64,000 nt of DNA, taken from the NCBI GenBank assembly GCA_949592205.1, contig CATIUR010000001.1, forward strand, positions 405,569,250-405,633,249, given 5' to 3'. This DNA comes from Helichrysum umbraculigerum. Lineage: Eukaryota > Streptophyta > Magnoliopsida > Asterales > Asteraceae. Below the pieces are notes generated by a model that saw only the letters and a program-made list of their open reading frames with translations, had not been told where the DNA came from and did no database searches. The first letter of the stretch is position 1, and each line of letters starts with the position of its first letter. Of this stretch, positions 14,095-25,378 are shown one piece after another. Made by a program: the position numbers and the translations under genes.

Positions 14095-16193
14095 TTGTTT
14101 ACTCCTTTTAACCTTAGTATTTTAAATTTTAAGCTTTATTTTATAGTCAGTGAAATTAATGCTTGTAATTTGAGGATTTATGATGTGAACTGGAGATGTG
14201 AGTGTTCTTTTATTTTGAAGATGTGGATTCATAATCCTGTGATAATTACAAGTGATTTAATTTGCTATCAGTACTGTCATTGGTGTCTTTGTGTGTGCAC
14301 AGTTTTTATAGGGTGGTTTTGGATTGGGTCTGGTGAAATAAGGGGGAGTAGGGTAGTGGTGTTCTTTTGTAGAGGCTTATATTATTTTAGGTGCAAATTA
14401 ATTGAAATAGTGAGATATATTTGCTTGAGTGTTTCTGTGATTATTATTACTTCAGTACAAATGAGTGGTTTGATCAAAAGAACACTGCATAGGTATTGGG
14501 TGATAAAAATATGTATGTTGCTGGAGGTTAGCATTGTTAGTATACCTTTTGGTGATATAAGGTTGAATGTGAGTTTTTGGTCTTTATTTTGTTTTACCCA
14601 TTTTAAACTTCCAAACACATGTAGGATTGCCATTGAGTTAGTTCATGTTTTGTTGAAATTGCTTGCAATAAGGAGTGGAAGAAGTACCTTTGTGCTGCAA
14701 TGCAGGCAAGAATTTAGGATGCATTACATGGGACTGAACTATTGGCTGACCTGTGAGGAGTGCTTTCTATTACTAGGAATGGGTGGTGGCATTGGTGTTA
14801 TAAGGAGGAGATGGGTAGTGGTGTTAGTTATTACTATTTTTTGGTATAAAATGTGTCTGACATGTCATTATAAAACTTTTGCATCTGTATGCTTTCACAG
14901 GTCCAAATGGTTTTTCATTAAAAATAGTAATGGTAATAACTGTATAGGATTGGAGTTATTGGTTATAGTGCAGGGGTATGGAACTTTACTCTTTTTTACA
15001 GGTGATATAAGGTTGGTAAAATTTCATTTTTTCCTGAAATACATATTTGTTGAGCTTACTCTTTCATTTGAATGTGAGATGGCAATAAGTATTGTGAAAC
15101 TTGCTGTTAGGAAATGGAGTAGAAGAGTTTCCTACATCATGGTGTGTAGACAGCAGTTAATGATTAATACTTATGTGTCAGGCTACCAGTGTCAAGGTCA
15201 TTCATCTTTTGTGAATGATAACTGGATTCTAAAGTTCTATTTGAATCCATCTGAGTTTGTATGCTGGTCACTGTGGATTTTGAGAATTGGTTTTATGAGG
15301 GTGCAAGTATGGTGGTGGAAAATGGAAATAGCTTATTACTGTGTTCAAATCAGTTGGGATTGGTTTAAAAGAATTTTGTCAAGTTTGACTTTTTAAGTCA
15401 ACGCTATAAAAGTCAATCTGAGGCTGGGTTTATTCTACCGGGTCAGCTTGGAATGTTAAAATGGGGTGTTCATAGTGAGATGAATATGACTTCTTGTTTG
15501 ATTAGCATTGTTAAGTTAAGAAAGATTAGTATTGCCGTTATGTGCATGGGTTATGCTGCTGCTAATTATATGGTTTATATTGGATGCCATGTGGATAAGG
15601 ATACTAATGGTTTAAGTGATGTATATGGGTTGTGGATTGTATTTGGCTGGATTAAATCTGATGTCAAAAGGTGTAGAATGATTGAGTTAAATCTGTTGGA
15701 ATACTGTCTTGTTGCAGCTTTGATTTCTTTGAGTCAAAATTGGAATAATCAATGTCTGAGGTTTGGTTTGTTATGGTTCAATGCAAGTTTGAATGGATTG
15801 GAAAGTAATGGAAAATTGGCGATTAAATGGATGCATCATATGTGGGTTGTTTGGATTGAAGTTGGATTGCAGGTAGTTTTACACTGGATTGCTTTAAGTG
15901 GAGTTTTGGGTTGGGTTGTGTTAAATGGATATCAAGTGCATATGTATAAAGATAGGATTGGGCCGCATGGTGGAAATCTGGATCAATATGGTACTGGAAG
16001 TATACTTGCTGATTATGGGCTAAGGATTAGGCTAAAAAGATTGGGGAATGGATATTGGTCTCATAGTTATAGGTTTACTGATTTTATTTTAGATGAAAGG
16101 TTTTGTTTTAATATTGGTCATAGTTTTAGTTATTGTTTTCTGTTTCGCATTATAGTCTTAATTGTTGATGTATTTGTTTGGGATGTGCATTAA
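14095..16193 (+). pseudogene. LINE downstream ORF ('ORF3'), copy A, one frameshift
   Basis: Function unknown. The frame is open from the truncation point to 15396 (433 codons). A one-base difference from copy B at about 15393 (A has TTTTTAAGTC, B has TTTTTATAGTC) shifts the frame. The frame matching copy B continues through ILPGQ to a stop at 16193, about 80 bp before the poly(A). The predicted product is rich in Cys, Trp, Phe and Ile and shows no domain I know. It contains repeated G-D-I-R motifs. Copy B aligns along its length, for example NACNLRI against NTCNLRI, LQCRQEFRMH in both, and LSQN in both. The start is only the truncation point; the natural start is seen in copy B. Alternative: a long untranslated 3' region whose openness has another cause. 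Confidence 0.55.
14332..15012 (+). repeat. Spaced GGTGATATAAGG motif series, LINE copy A
   Basis: Variants of GGTGATATAAGG occur at 14332, 14551, 14794 and 15001, spaced 219, 243 and 207 bp. Copy B has the same four with spacings 220, 242 and 206 bp, plus two more upstream. This suggests the LINE 3' region grew from degenerate units of about 220 bp; the sequence between motifs has diverged strongly. Confidence 0.6.
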
Positions 16194-16273
16194 TCATCCC
16201 CTTTGGGAATGCCCAAAGAAATGATGTAAATATTAATTTTTAATATAGTTTTTGCCGGGGTTCTATCCGCTTT

Positions 16274-16297
16274 AAAAAAAAAAAAAAAAAAAGTAAC
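16274..16297 (+). other. LINE poly(A) tail plus right target-site duplication
   Basis: Nineteen A follow the LINE 3' end, then GTAAC and the satellite resumes with AAAGAAACCATACG. On the left, 12 A plus GTAAC (14076-14092) directly precede the LINE. The duplication is at least GTAAC and up to about 17 bp, because its A part cannot be separated from the tail. The satellite reads in phase if LINE plus one duplication are removed. Confidence 0.85.
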
Positions 16298-19200
16298 AAA
16301 GAAACCATACGATTATGCTAGATAATATGTATGAGGTCAAATTGGAGCAAAATTTAGAAAGTTGTGCTATAATTGTGAAAGATTTGGAGATGATAGATGA
16401 ACTAGTAAGTGAAGCCACGATTGATTTCGCGTTATCTCTAACACTTAAAAACAAAAAAACAAAAAAAACCTTAATTTGAAAATAGTAGCAAAACGCGATA
16501 CGATTTTGTGTAAGATTAAATGAGGAGAAAAAAGAGTATACGATGTGGATATTTGCATCTAAACAAAAGTTAACACACCAATATAGAAAACAAATAAGAA
16601 ATTTTGGCATCATTTTAAAAAAATTGTTAAAAATTGGTGTCATAAAAAAAAAGTAGCAAAGAAACCATACGATTATACTAGATAATATGTATGAGGTTAA
16701 ATGGGAGCAAAATTTAGAAAGTTGTGTTATAATTGTGAAAGATTTGGAGATGAAAAATGAACTAGTAAGTGAAGCCATGATTGATTTCGCGTTATCTCCA
16801 ACACTTAAAAAAAAAAAAAAAACCTTAATCGGAAAAAGTAGCAAAACGCGATACGATTTTGTATAAGATTAATTGAGGAGAAAAAATAGTATACGGTGTG
16901 GATATTTTCATCTAAACAAAATTTAACACACCAATACAGACAACAAATAAGAAATTTTGGAATCATTTTGAAAAAATTGTTAAAAACTGGTGTCATCAAA
17001 AAAAAGTAACAAAGAAACCATACGATTATGCTAGATAATATGTATGAGGTTAAATTGGAGCAAAATTTTGAAAGTGGTGTTATAATTGTGAAAGATTTGG
17101 AGATGATAAATGAACTAGTGAGTGAAGGCATGATTGAATTCGCGTTATCTCCAACACTTAAAAAAAAAAAAAAAAAAAAAAAAACGTAATCGAAAAAGGT
17201 AGCAAAACGCGATAAGATTTTGTGTAAGATTAAATGAGGAGAAAAAAGAATATACGGTGTGGATATTTGCATCTAAACAAAAGTTAACACACAAATATAG
17301 ACAACAAATAAGATATTTTGGCATCATTTTAAAAAAATTGTTAAAAATTAGTGTCATAAAAAAAAGTAGCAAAGAAACCATGCGATTATGCTGGATAATA
17401 TGTATGAGGTTAAATTGGAGCAAAATTTAGAAAGTTGTGTTATAATTGTGAAAGATTGGGAGATGATAAATGAACTAGTAAGTGAAGCCATGATTGATTT
17501 CGCGTTATCTCCAACACTTAAAAAAAAAACAAACCTTAATCGGAAAAAAGTAGCAAAACGCGATACGATTTTGTGTAAGATTAAATGAGGAGAAAAAATA
17601 GTATACGGTGAGGATATTTTCATCTAAACAAAATTTAACACACCAATACAGACAATAAATAAGAAATTTTTGCATCATTTTGAAAAAATTGTTAAAAACT
17701 GGTGTCATCAAAAAAAAGTAACAAAGAAACCATACGATTATGCTAGATAATATGTATGAGGTTAAATTGGAGCAAAATTTAGAAAGTGGTTTTATAATTG
17801 TGAAAGATTTGGAGATGATAAATGAACTAATAAGTGAAGCCACGATTGATTTCGCATTATCTCCAACACTTAAAAAATAAAAAAATAATTAAAAAAAAAT
17901 TTAATCGGAAAAAAGTAGCAAAACGCGATACGATTTTGTGTAAGATTAAATGAGTAGAAAAAAGTGTATACGGTGTGGATATTTGTATCTAAACAAAATT
18001 TGACAAACCAATAAAGACAACAAATAAGAAATTTTGGCATCATTTTGAAAAAATTGTTAAAAACTGATGTCATAAAAAAAAAAAAAAAAAGAAACCATAC
18101 GATTATGCTAGATAATATGTATGAGGTTAAATTGGAGCAAAATTTAGAAAGTTGTGCTATAATTGTGAAAGATTTGGAGATGATAGATGAACTAGTAAGT
18201 GAAGCCACTATTGATTTCGCGATATCTCTAACACTTAAAAAAAAAAAAAAAACCTTAATCGGAAAATAGTAGCAAAACGCGATACGATTTTGTGTAAGAT
18301 TAAATGAGGAGAAAAAAGAGGATACGGTGTGGATATTTGCATCTAAACAAAAGTTAACACACCAATATAGAAAACAAATAAGAAATTTTGGCATCATTTT
18401 TAAAAAATTGTTAAAAATTGGTGTCATAAAAAAAAAGTAGCAAAGAAACCATACGATTATGCTAGATAATATGTATGAGGTTAAATTGGAGCAAATTTTT
18501 GAAAGTGGTGTTATAATTGTGAAAGATTTGGAGATGATAAATGAACTAGTAAGTGAAGCCATAATTGATTTCGCGTTATCTTTATCACTTAAAAAAAAAA
18601 AAAACCTTAAACGGAAAAAAGTAGCAAAACGCGATACGATTTTGTGTAAGATTAAATGAGGAGAAAAAATAGTATACGGTGAGGATATTTTCATCTAAAC
18701 AAAATTTAACACACCAATACCGACAACAAATAAGAAATTTTGGCATCATTTTGAAAAAAATTGTTAAAAACTGGTGTCATCAAAAAAAAGTAGCAAAGAA
18801 ACCATACGATTATGCTAGATAATATGTATGAGGTTAAATTGTAGCAAAATTTAGAAAGTGGTGTTATAATTGTGAAAGATTTGGAGATGATAAAAGAACT
18901 AGTAAGTGAAGCCATGATTGAATTCGCGTTATCTCCAACACTTAAGAAAAAAAACAAAAAACCTTAATCGGAAAAAATAGCAAAACGCGATACGATTTTA
19001 TGTAAGGTTAAATGAGGAGAAAAAAGAGCATACGGTGTGGATATTTGCATCTAAACAAAAGTTAACACACCAATATAGACAACAAATAAGAAATTTTGGC
19101 ATCATATTAAAAAATTTGTTAAAAAATCGTGTCATAAAAAAAAAGTAGCAAAGAAACCATACGATTATGCTAGATAATATGTATAAGGTTAAATTGGAGC

Positions 19201-22200
19201 AAAATTTAGAAAGTGGTGTTATAATTGTGAAAGATTTGGAGATGATAAATGAACTAGTAAGTGAAGCCATGATTGATTTCGCATTATCTCCAACACTTAA
19301 AAAATAAAAAAATAATTAAAAAAAATTTTAATGTGAAAAAATTAGCAAAACGCGATACGATTTTGTGTAAGATTAAATGAGTAAAAAAAGAGTATACGGT
19401 GTGGATATTTGTATCTAAACAAAATTTGACACACCAATACATACAACAAATAAGAAAATTTTGCATCATTTTGAAAAAATTGTTAAAAACTGGTGTCATA
19501 AAAAAAAAGTAACAAAGAAACCATACGATTATGCTAGATAATATGTATGAGGTTAAATTTGAGCAAAATTTAGAAAGTTGTGCTATAATTGTGAAATATT
19601 TGGAGATGATAGATGAACTAGTAAGTGAAGCCACGATTGATTTCGCGTTATCTCTAACACCTAAAAAAAAAAAAAAAAAACCTTAATCGGAAAATAGTAG
19701 CAAAACGCGATACGATTTTGTGTAAGATTAAATGAGGAGAAAAAAGAGTATACGGTGTGGATATTTGCATCTAAACAAAAGTTAACACACCAATATAGAA
19801 AACAAATAGGAAATTTTTGCATCATTTTAAAAAAATTGTTAAAAATTGGTGTCATAAAAAAAAAAGTAGCAAAGAAACCATATGATTATGCTCGATAATA
19901 TGTATGAGGTTAAATTGGAGCAAAATTTTGAAAATGGTGTTATAATTGTGAAAGATTTGGAGATGATAAATGAACTAGTAAGTGAAGCCATAATTGATTT
20001 CGCGTTATCTCCAACACTTAAAAAAAAAAAAAACTTTAATCGGAAAAAAGTAGCAAAACGCGATACGATTTTGTGTAAGATTAAATGAGGAGAAAAAATA
20101 GTATACGGTGAGGATATTTTCATCTAAACAAAATTTAACACACCAATACAGACAACAAATAAGAAATTTTGGCATCATTTTGAAAAAATTGTTAAAAACT
20201 GGTGTCATAAAAAAAAAAGTAGCAAAGAAACCATACGATTATGCTAGATAATATGTATGAGGTTAAATTGTAGCAAAATTTAGAAAGTGGTGTTATAATT
20301 GTGAAAGATTTGGAGATGATAAATGAACTAGTAAGTGAAGCCACGATTGATTTCACGTTATCTCCAACACTTAAAAAAAAAAAACCTTAACCGAAAAAAA
20401 GTAGCAAAACTCGATACGATTTTGTGTAAGATTAAATCAGGAGAAAAAATAGTATACTGTGTGTATATTTTCATCTAAACAAAATTTAACACACCAATAC
20501 CGACAACAAATAAGAAATTTTGGCATCATTTTGAAAAAATTGTTAAAAACTGCTTTCATCAAAAAAAAGTAACCAATAAACCATACGATTATGCTAGATA
20601 ATATGTATGAGGTTAAATTGGAGCAAAATTTTGAAAGTGGTGTTATAATTGTGAAAGATTTGGAGATGATAAATGAACTAGTAAGTGAAGCCATGATTGA
20701 TTTCGCGTTATCTCAAACACTTAAGAAAAAAAACAAAAAACAAAAAAAACAAAAAACCTTAATCGGAAAAAAGTAGCAAAACACGATACGATTTTATGTA
20801 AGGTTAAATGAGGAGAAAAAAGAGCATACGGTGTGGATATTTGCATTTAAACAAAAGTTAACACATCAATATAGACAACAAATAAGAAATTTTGGCATCA
20901 TATTAAAAAATTTGTTAAAAAATCGTGTCATAAAAAAAAAGTAGCAAAGAAACCATACGATTGTGCTAGATAATATGTATAAGGTTAAATTGGAGCAAAA
21001 TTTAGAAAGTGGTGTTATAATTATGAAAGATTTGGAGATGATAAATGAACTAGTAAGTGAAGCCACGATTGATTTCGCATTATCTCCAACACTTAAAAAA
21101 TAAAAAAATAATTAAGAAAAATTTTAATCTGAAAAAAGTAGCAAAACGCGATACGATTTTGTGTAACATTAAATGAGTAGAAAAAAGAGTATACGGTGTG
21201 GATATTTGTATCTAAACCAAATTTGACACACCAATACAGACAACAAATAAGAAATATTGGCATCATTTTGAAAAAATTGTTAAAAACTAGTGTCATAAAA
21301 AAAAGTAACAAAGAAACCATACGATTATGCTAGATAATATGTATGAGGTTAAATTGGAGCAAAATTTAGAAAGTTGTGCTATAATTGTGAAAGATTTAGA
21401 GATGATAGATGAACTAGTAAGTGAAGCCACGATTGATTTCGCGTTATCTCTAACACTTAACTAATCGGAAAATAGTAGCAAAACGCAATACGATTTTGTG
21501 TAAGATTAAATGAGGAGAAAAAAGAGTATACGGTGTGGATATTTGCATCTAAACAAAAGTTAACACACCAATATAGAAAACAAATAAGAAATTTTGGCAT
21601 CATTTTAAAAAAACTGTTAAAAATTGGTGTCATAAAAAAAAGTAGCAAAGAAACCATACGATTATGCTAGATGATATGTATTATGTTAAATTGGAGAAAA
21701 ATTTTGAAAGTGGTGTTATAATTGGAAAGATTTGAAGATTATAAATGAACAAGTAAGTGAAGCCATGATTGATTTCGCGTTATCTCCAACACTTAAAAAA
21801 AAAAAAAAACCTTAATCGGAAAAAAGTAGCAAAAAGCGATACGATTTTGTGTAAGATTAAATGAGGAGAAAAAAATAGTATACGGTGTGGATATTTTCAT
21901 CTAAACAAAATTTAACACACCAATACAGACAACAAATAAGAAATTTTGGCATAATTTTGAAAAAATTGTTAAAAATTAGTGTCATAAAAAAAAATAGCAA
22001 AGAAACCATGCGATTATGCTGGATAATATGTATGAGGTTATTTTGGAGCAAAATTTAGAAAGTTGTGTTATAATTGTGAAAGATTTGGAGATGATAAATG
22101 AACTAGTAAGTGAAGCCATGATTGATTTCGCGTTATCTCCAACACTTAAAAAAAAAAAAACCTTAATCGGAAAAAAGTAGCAAAACGCGATACGATTTTG

Positions 22201-22872
22201 TGTAAGATTAAATGAGGAGAAAAAATAGTATACGGTGAGGATATTTTCATCTAAACAAAAGTTAACACACCAATATAGAAAACAAATAAGAAATTTTGGC
22301 ATAATTTTAAAAAAATTGTTAAAAATTGGTGTCATAAAAAAAAGCAGCAAAGAAACCATACGATTATGCTAGATAATATGTATGAGGTTAAATTGGAGCA
22401 AAATTTAGAAAGTGGTGTTATAATTGTGAAAGATTTGGAGATGATAAATGAACTAGTAAGTGAAGCCATGATTGATTTCGCATTTTCTCCAACACTTAAA
22501 AAAAAATTAATTAAAAAAAATTTTAATCGGAAAAAAGTAGCAAAACGCGATACGATTTTGTGTAAGATTAAATGAGTAGAAAAAAGAGTATACGGTGTGG
22601 ATATTTGTATCTAAACCAAATTTGACACACCAATACAGACAACAAATAAGAAATATTTGCATCATTTTGAAAAAATTGTTAAAAACTGGTGTCATAAAAA
22701 AAAGTAACAAAGAAACCATACGATTATGCTAGATAATATGTATGAGGTTAAATTGGAGCAAAATTCAGAAAGTTGTGCTATAATTGTGAAAGATTTGGAG
22801 ATGATAGATGAACTAGTAAGTGAAGCCACGATTGATTTCGCGTTATCTCTAACACTTAAAAAAAAAAAAAAA
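16293..22872. repeat. Satellite array, block 2 (about 18 monomers)
   Basis: This is the same monomer family and orientation as block 1, resuming exactly at the LINE target site. Linkers of the plain A type, the A-TAAAAAAATAATT type (near 17880, 19310, 21105, 22510) and the A/C-interrupted type (near 18945, 20725) alternate. One monomer near 21455 has lost most of its linker (CACTTAACTAATCGG). The block ends inside a linker at the LINE copy B junction. No gene is seen. Confidence 0.96.
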
Positions 22873-22880
22873 TTTAACGT

Positions 22881-23166
22881 TGACATATTAACAGCATGAT
22901 CTTCATGATCTCGACATTCATCAAAAGCATCCAAATCCAATCCATTATTCACTTGATTCCATTTTCCAACCCCAGCTGCTCTATTCCTATGTATTTGACA
23001 ATCAACAATAGTAAACCAATATAGCCCCAAACCATCAGTTTTATCATTCTGCTTTTGACAATCAGCAACAACAGCCCATTTTAACACATTAACAGCCTGA
23101 TCCTCTTGTGTTTGACATCCATCAAATGCAACCAAATCCAACACATTCTTCACTTGATTCCAATAT
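22881..23166 (-). repeat. Direct repeat of about 84 bp, spaced about 200 bp, in LINE copy B
   Basis: Segments 22881-22965 and 23083-23166 are similar: both read ACA(T/C)ATTAACAGC.TGATC, then GACATTCATCAAA-like and ATCCAAATCCAA-like words, then TTCACTTGATTCCA. In the antisense frame they encode two similar peptides (N-Q-V-K-N-V-L-D-L and N-Q-V-N-N-G-L-D-L). This is the last visible repeat before the 3' junction. Confidence 0.8.
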
Positions 23167-24198
23167 GTTAATATCTCAAAACCAATCATTAAATCCGATT
23201 CCAGTAACTTCTGCAATTCCACCAGTACACAAAAAGTTAATACTTATACTTTGATTACCATGAACACAAACCAAGCAACAAACCATATCAAAAATAATCA
23301 AATTATTTTCCAAGGCAAACATATTTGCATTATCCCATAATTGATCAACACCAAAACCCTGCCTATGCCTATTTTGACTTAAAAAAGTCAAAACTGCAAC
23401 AAATTTTATTACCAGTAAATTAAACTCAATCAATCTACACCCTATACCATCAGAAATAGCAACATCAGTACCCACACAAGCAATATTTCCACTAATCTTT
23501 TTCAACACGGCTAATTCACCTAACCAGACAACATCAATCAGATCAGTACAATCAATAGCATGATCAAATCCATACCAGGTACCCAAACCTTGCCAATTAT
23601 GCATACCTAAAATTTTACCAATTCCAACACTCTTGTAACAAGCAAAATACCCAATGTGGCCATATAAGACAAGCAACATATCAAGTTCATTAGCAGGCCA
23701 TCCACAACACCAATGTATAACTAAATGCTGATACATACTCAATTTTGACTTTCCAGATTTAAAGGGTTGACCCGGTAGAATCAAAATGATGCACCACTGA
23801 CTTTTCCATATTAGACTATAAAAAGTCAACCCTAAAATTTTTCCTTTCCTCTGTAGATCATACCAAATCATACTCTTCTTATGCCAGAGTAATAGGTTTA
23901 CACCATTACCACAATCAATTCCAAAATAACAGATAATGTTCCAGACAAACTCTAATCCTATAAAAGGGTTCACAGATTGATTTGGAACCCTTTGATCATT
24001 TATAACTGAAAAATGATCAAGACCATGGCAGCCTAGCTCATGACTAACAATCATTAACAGCTGCCACCACACCATGATAAAGGAAAGTCTACTACTACCT
24101 TTCCTAACAGCATGTTTCATACTAGTCGTAGCTATCTCACCTCCAAAAAAGAGATAGAGCTCAACAATTTGACCAAGGAAAAAGTGAGATTTTACCAC

Positions 24199-25343
24199 CC
24201 TTATATCACCAGTAAAAAAGATGATAGTGCCATACCCCTGCACTTTTACCAATTTCTCCAGACCTATGCAACCCTGCTCATAAATATATTTAGACCAAAA
24301 ATCAATTGAGGCTGTGAAAAGATACAACCCCAAAGTTTTAATAATGATCCTAACATACCTAATTAAAAAACATGAAACAAAGTTGCAGACACTATCCCAC
24401 TCCACCTTATAACACCAATGCACCCACCCATCCCCAAAACAGGAAAGCTCTCCTCACAGGTTAACCAATAGCCCAATCCCATACTATGCATCCTAAATTC
24501 TTGTCTGCATTGCAGCACAAAGGTTCTCCAACTACACCTTATTACAAGCAATTTCAACAAAGCATGGATTGACTCAAAGGCACTCCTAGTCAGGTTTGGA
24601 ATTTTAAAATGGGTAAAAGAAAATAAGGAACAAAAACACACAATCATCCTTTCATCACCAGTAGGTATACTAATAATGCTAACCTCCAGCAACATATATA
24701 TTTTTTCCACCCAGCACTTATGCAGTATTCTTTTGATCAATTCACACATCTGGACTGAAAAATTTATAATCAGAGCAACACTCAAGCAGATATACCTCAC
24801 AATTTTAATTATCTGAAGTCTAATATAATAGAAACATCCACAAAAGAATACCATTACCCTGCTTCCCCTTATATCTCCAATCCCAACCCAAAACCACCCA
24901 ATACTGACCATAGACTCAGACACACTGTAAATTAAACCACTTGTAACTATCCCAGGATTATGAAACTTCATCTTCATAATATTAATACACTCACATCTCC
25001 AGTGCAGTTCATGAATCCTCAAATTACAAGTATTAATCTCACAGACAAATATGAAAAATATACAAGTGAACACACTAAGTTTAAAAGAAAATAAATAGGA
25101 AAATAAAGCAGAAATAAAAAACCACCTTATTACTCCCAATGCATCTACAGTGCTAACCTCCAGCACATAAAATTTTATCACCCAAACACCTATATATGCT
25201 ACTTGCCACTCATGACCAGACACATACATAATACGACACAAATAAGACTCAAACAATGACCACCCATAAAATAAGCACATATGTTGTTTAAACTCAGAAT
25301 ATGGCAAAGATAGCATAACTACCCAATCCCCCCTTATATCACC
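24199..25343 (-). repeat. Spaced GGTGATATAAGG motif series, LINE copy B
   Basis: On the minus strand, variants of GGTGATATAAGG end at + coordinates 25332, 25126, 24867, 24647, 24405 and 24199, spaced 206, 259, 220, 242 and 206 bp. The last four correspond one to one with copy A. The motif encodes the recurring G-D-I-R of the downstream ORF. Confidence 0.65.
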
Positions 25344-25378
25344 AACCCAACCCATCCACCCATTAATAGTATTATACA

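Larger units (their letters stand above)
14093..16292 (+). mobile_element. LINE copy A, 5'-truncated 3' end with poly(A)
   Basis: A unique 2.2-kb segment interrupts the satellite. It matches the 3' half of the LINE at 22873-28757 (opposite strand) at roughly 80-85% in stretches compared by eye. An example is the region around 14700-14805 against 24405-24510. It lacks the reverse transcriptase. The 3' end reads GCCGGGGTTCTATCCGCTTT followed by 19 A (16274-16292). The satellite word A(n)GTAACA is present on both sides (14076-14093 and up to 16298), so the insertion carries a target-site duplication. Truncation, poly(A) and duplication together are the signature of target-primed reverse transcription. 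Confidence 0.9.

Noticed and set aside
14382..14633. Minus-strand 83-codon frame inside LINE copy A
   Set aside because: It is shorter than the overlapping + frame, absent from copy B and without a recognisable domain.
22692..23222. A single protein joining LINE and satellite sequence
   Set aside because: The last part of this frame is satellite translation read past the insertion junction at about 22873; only the part above it belongs to the LINE.
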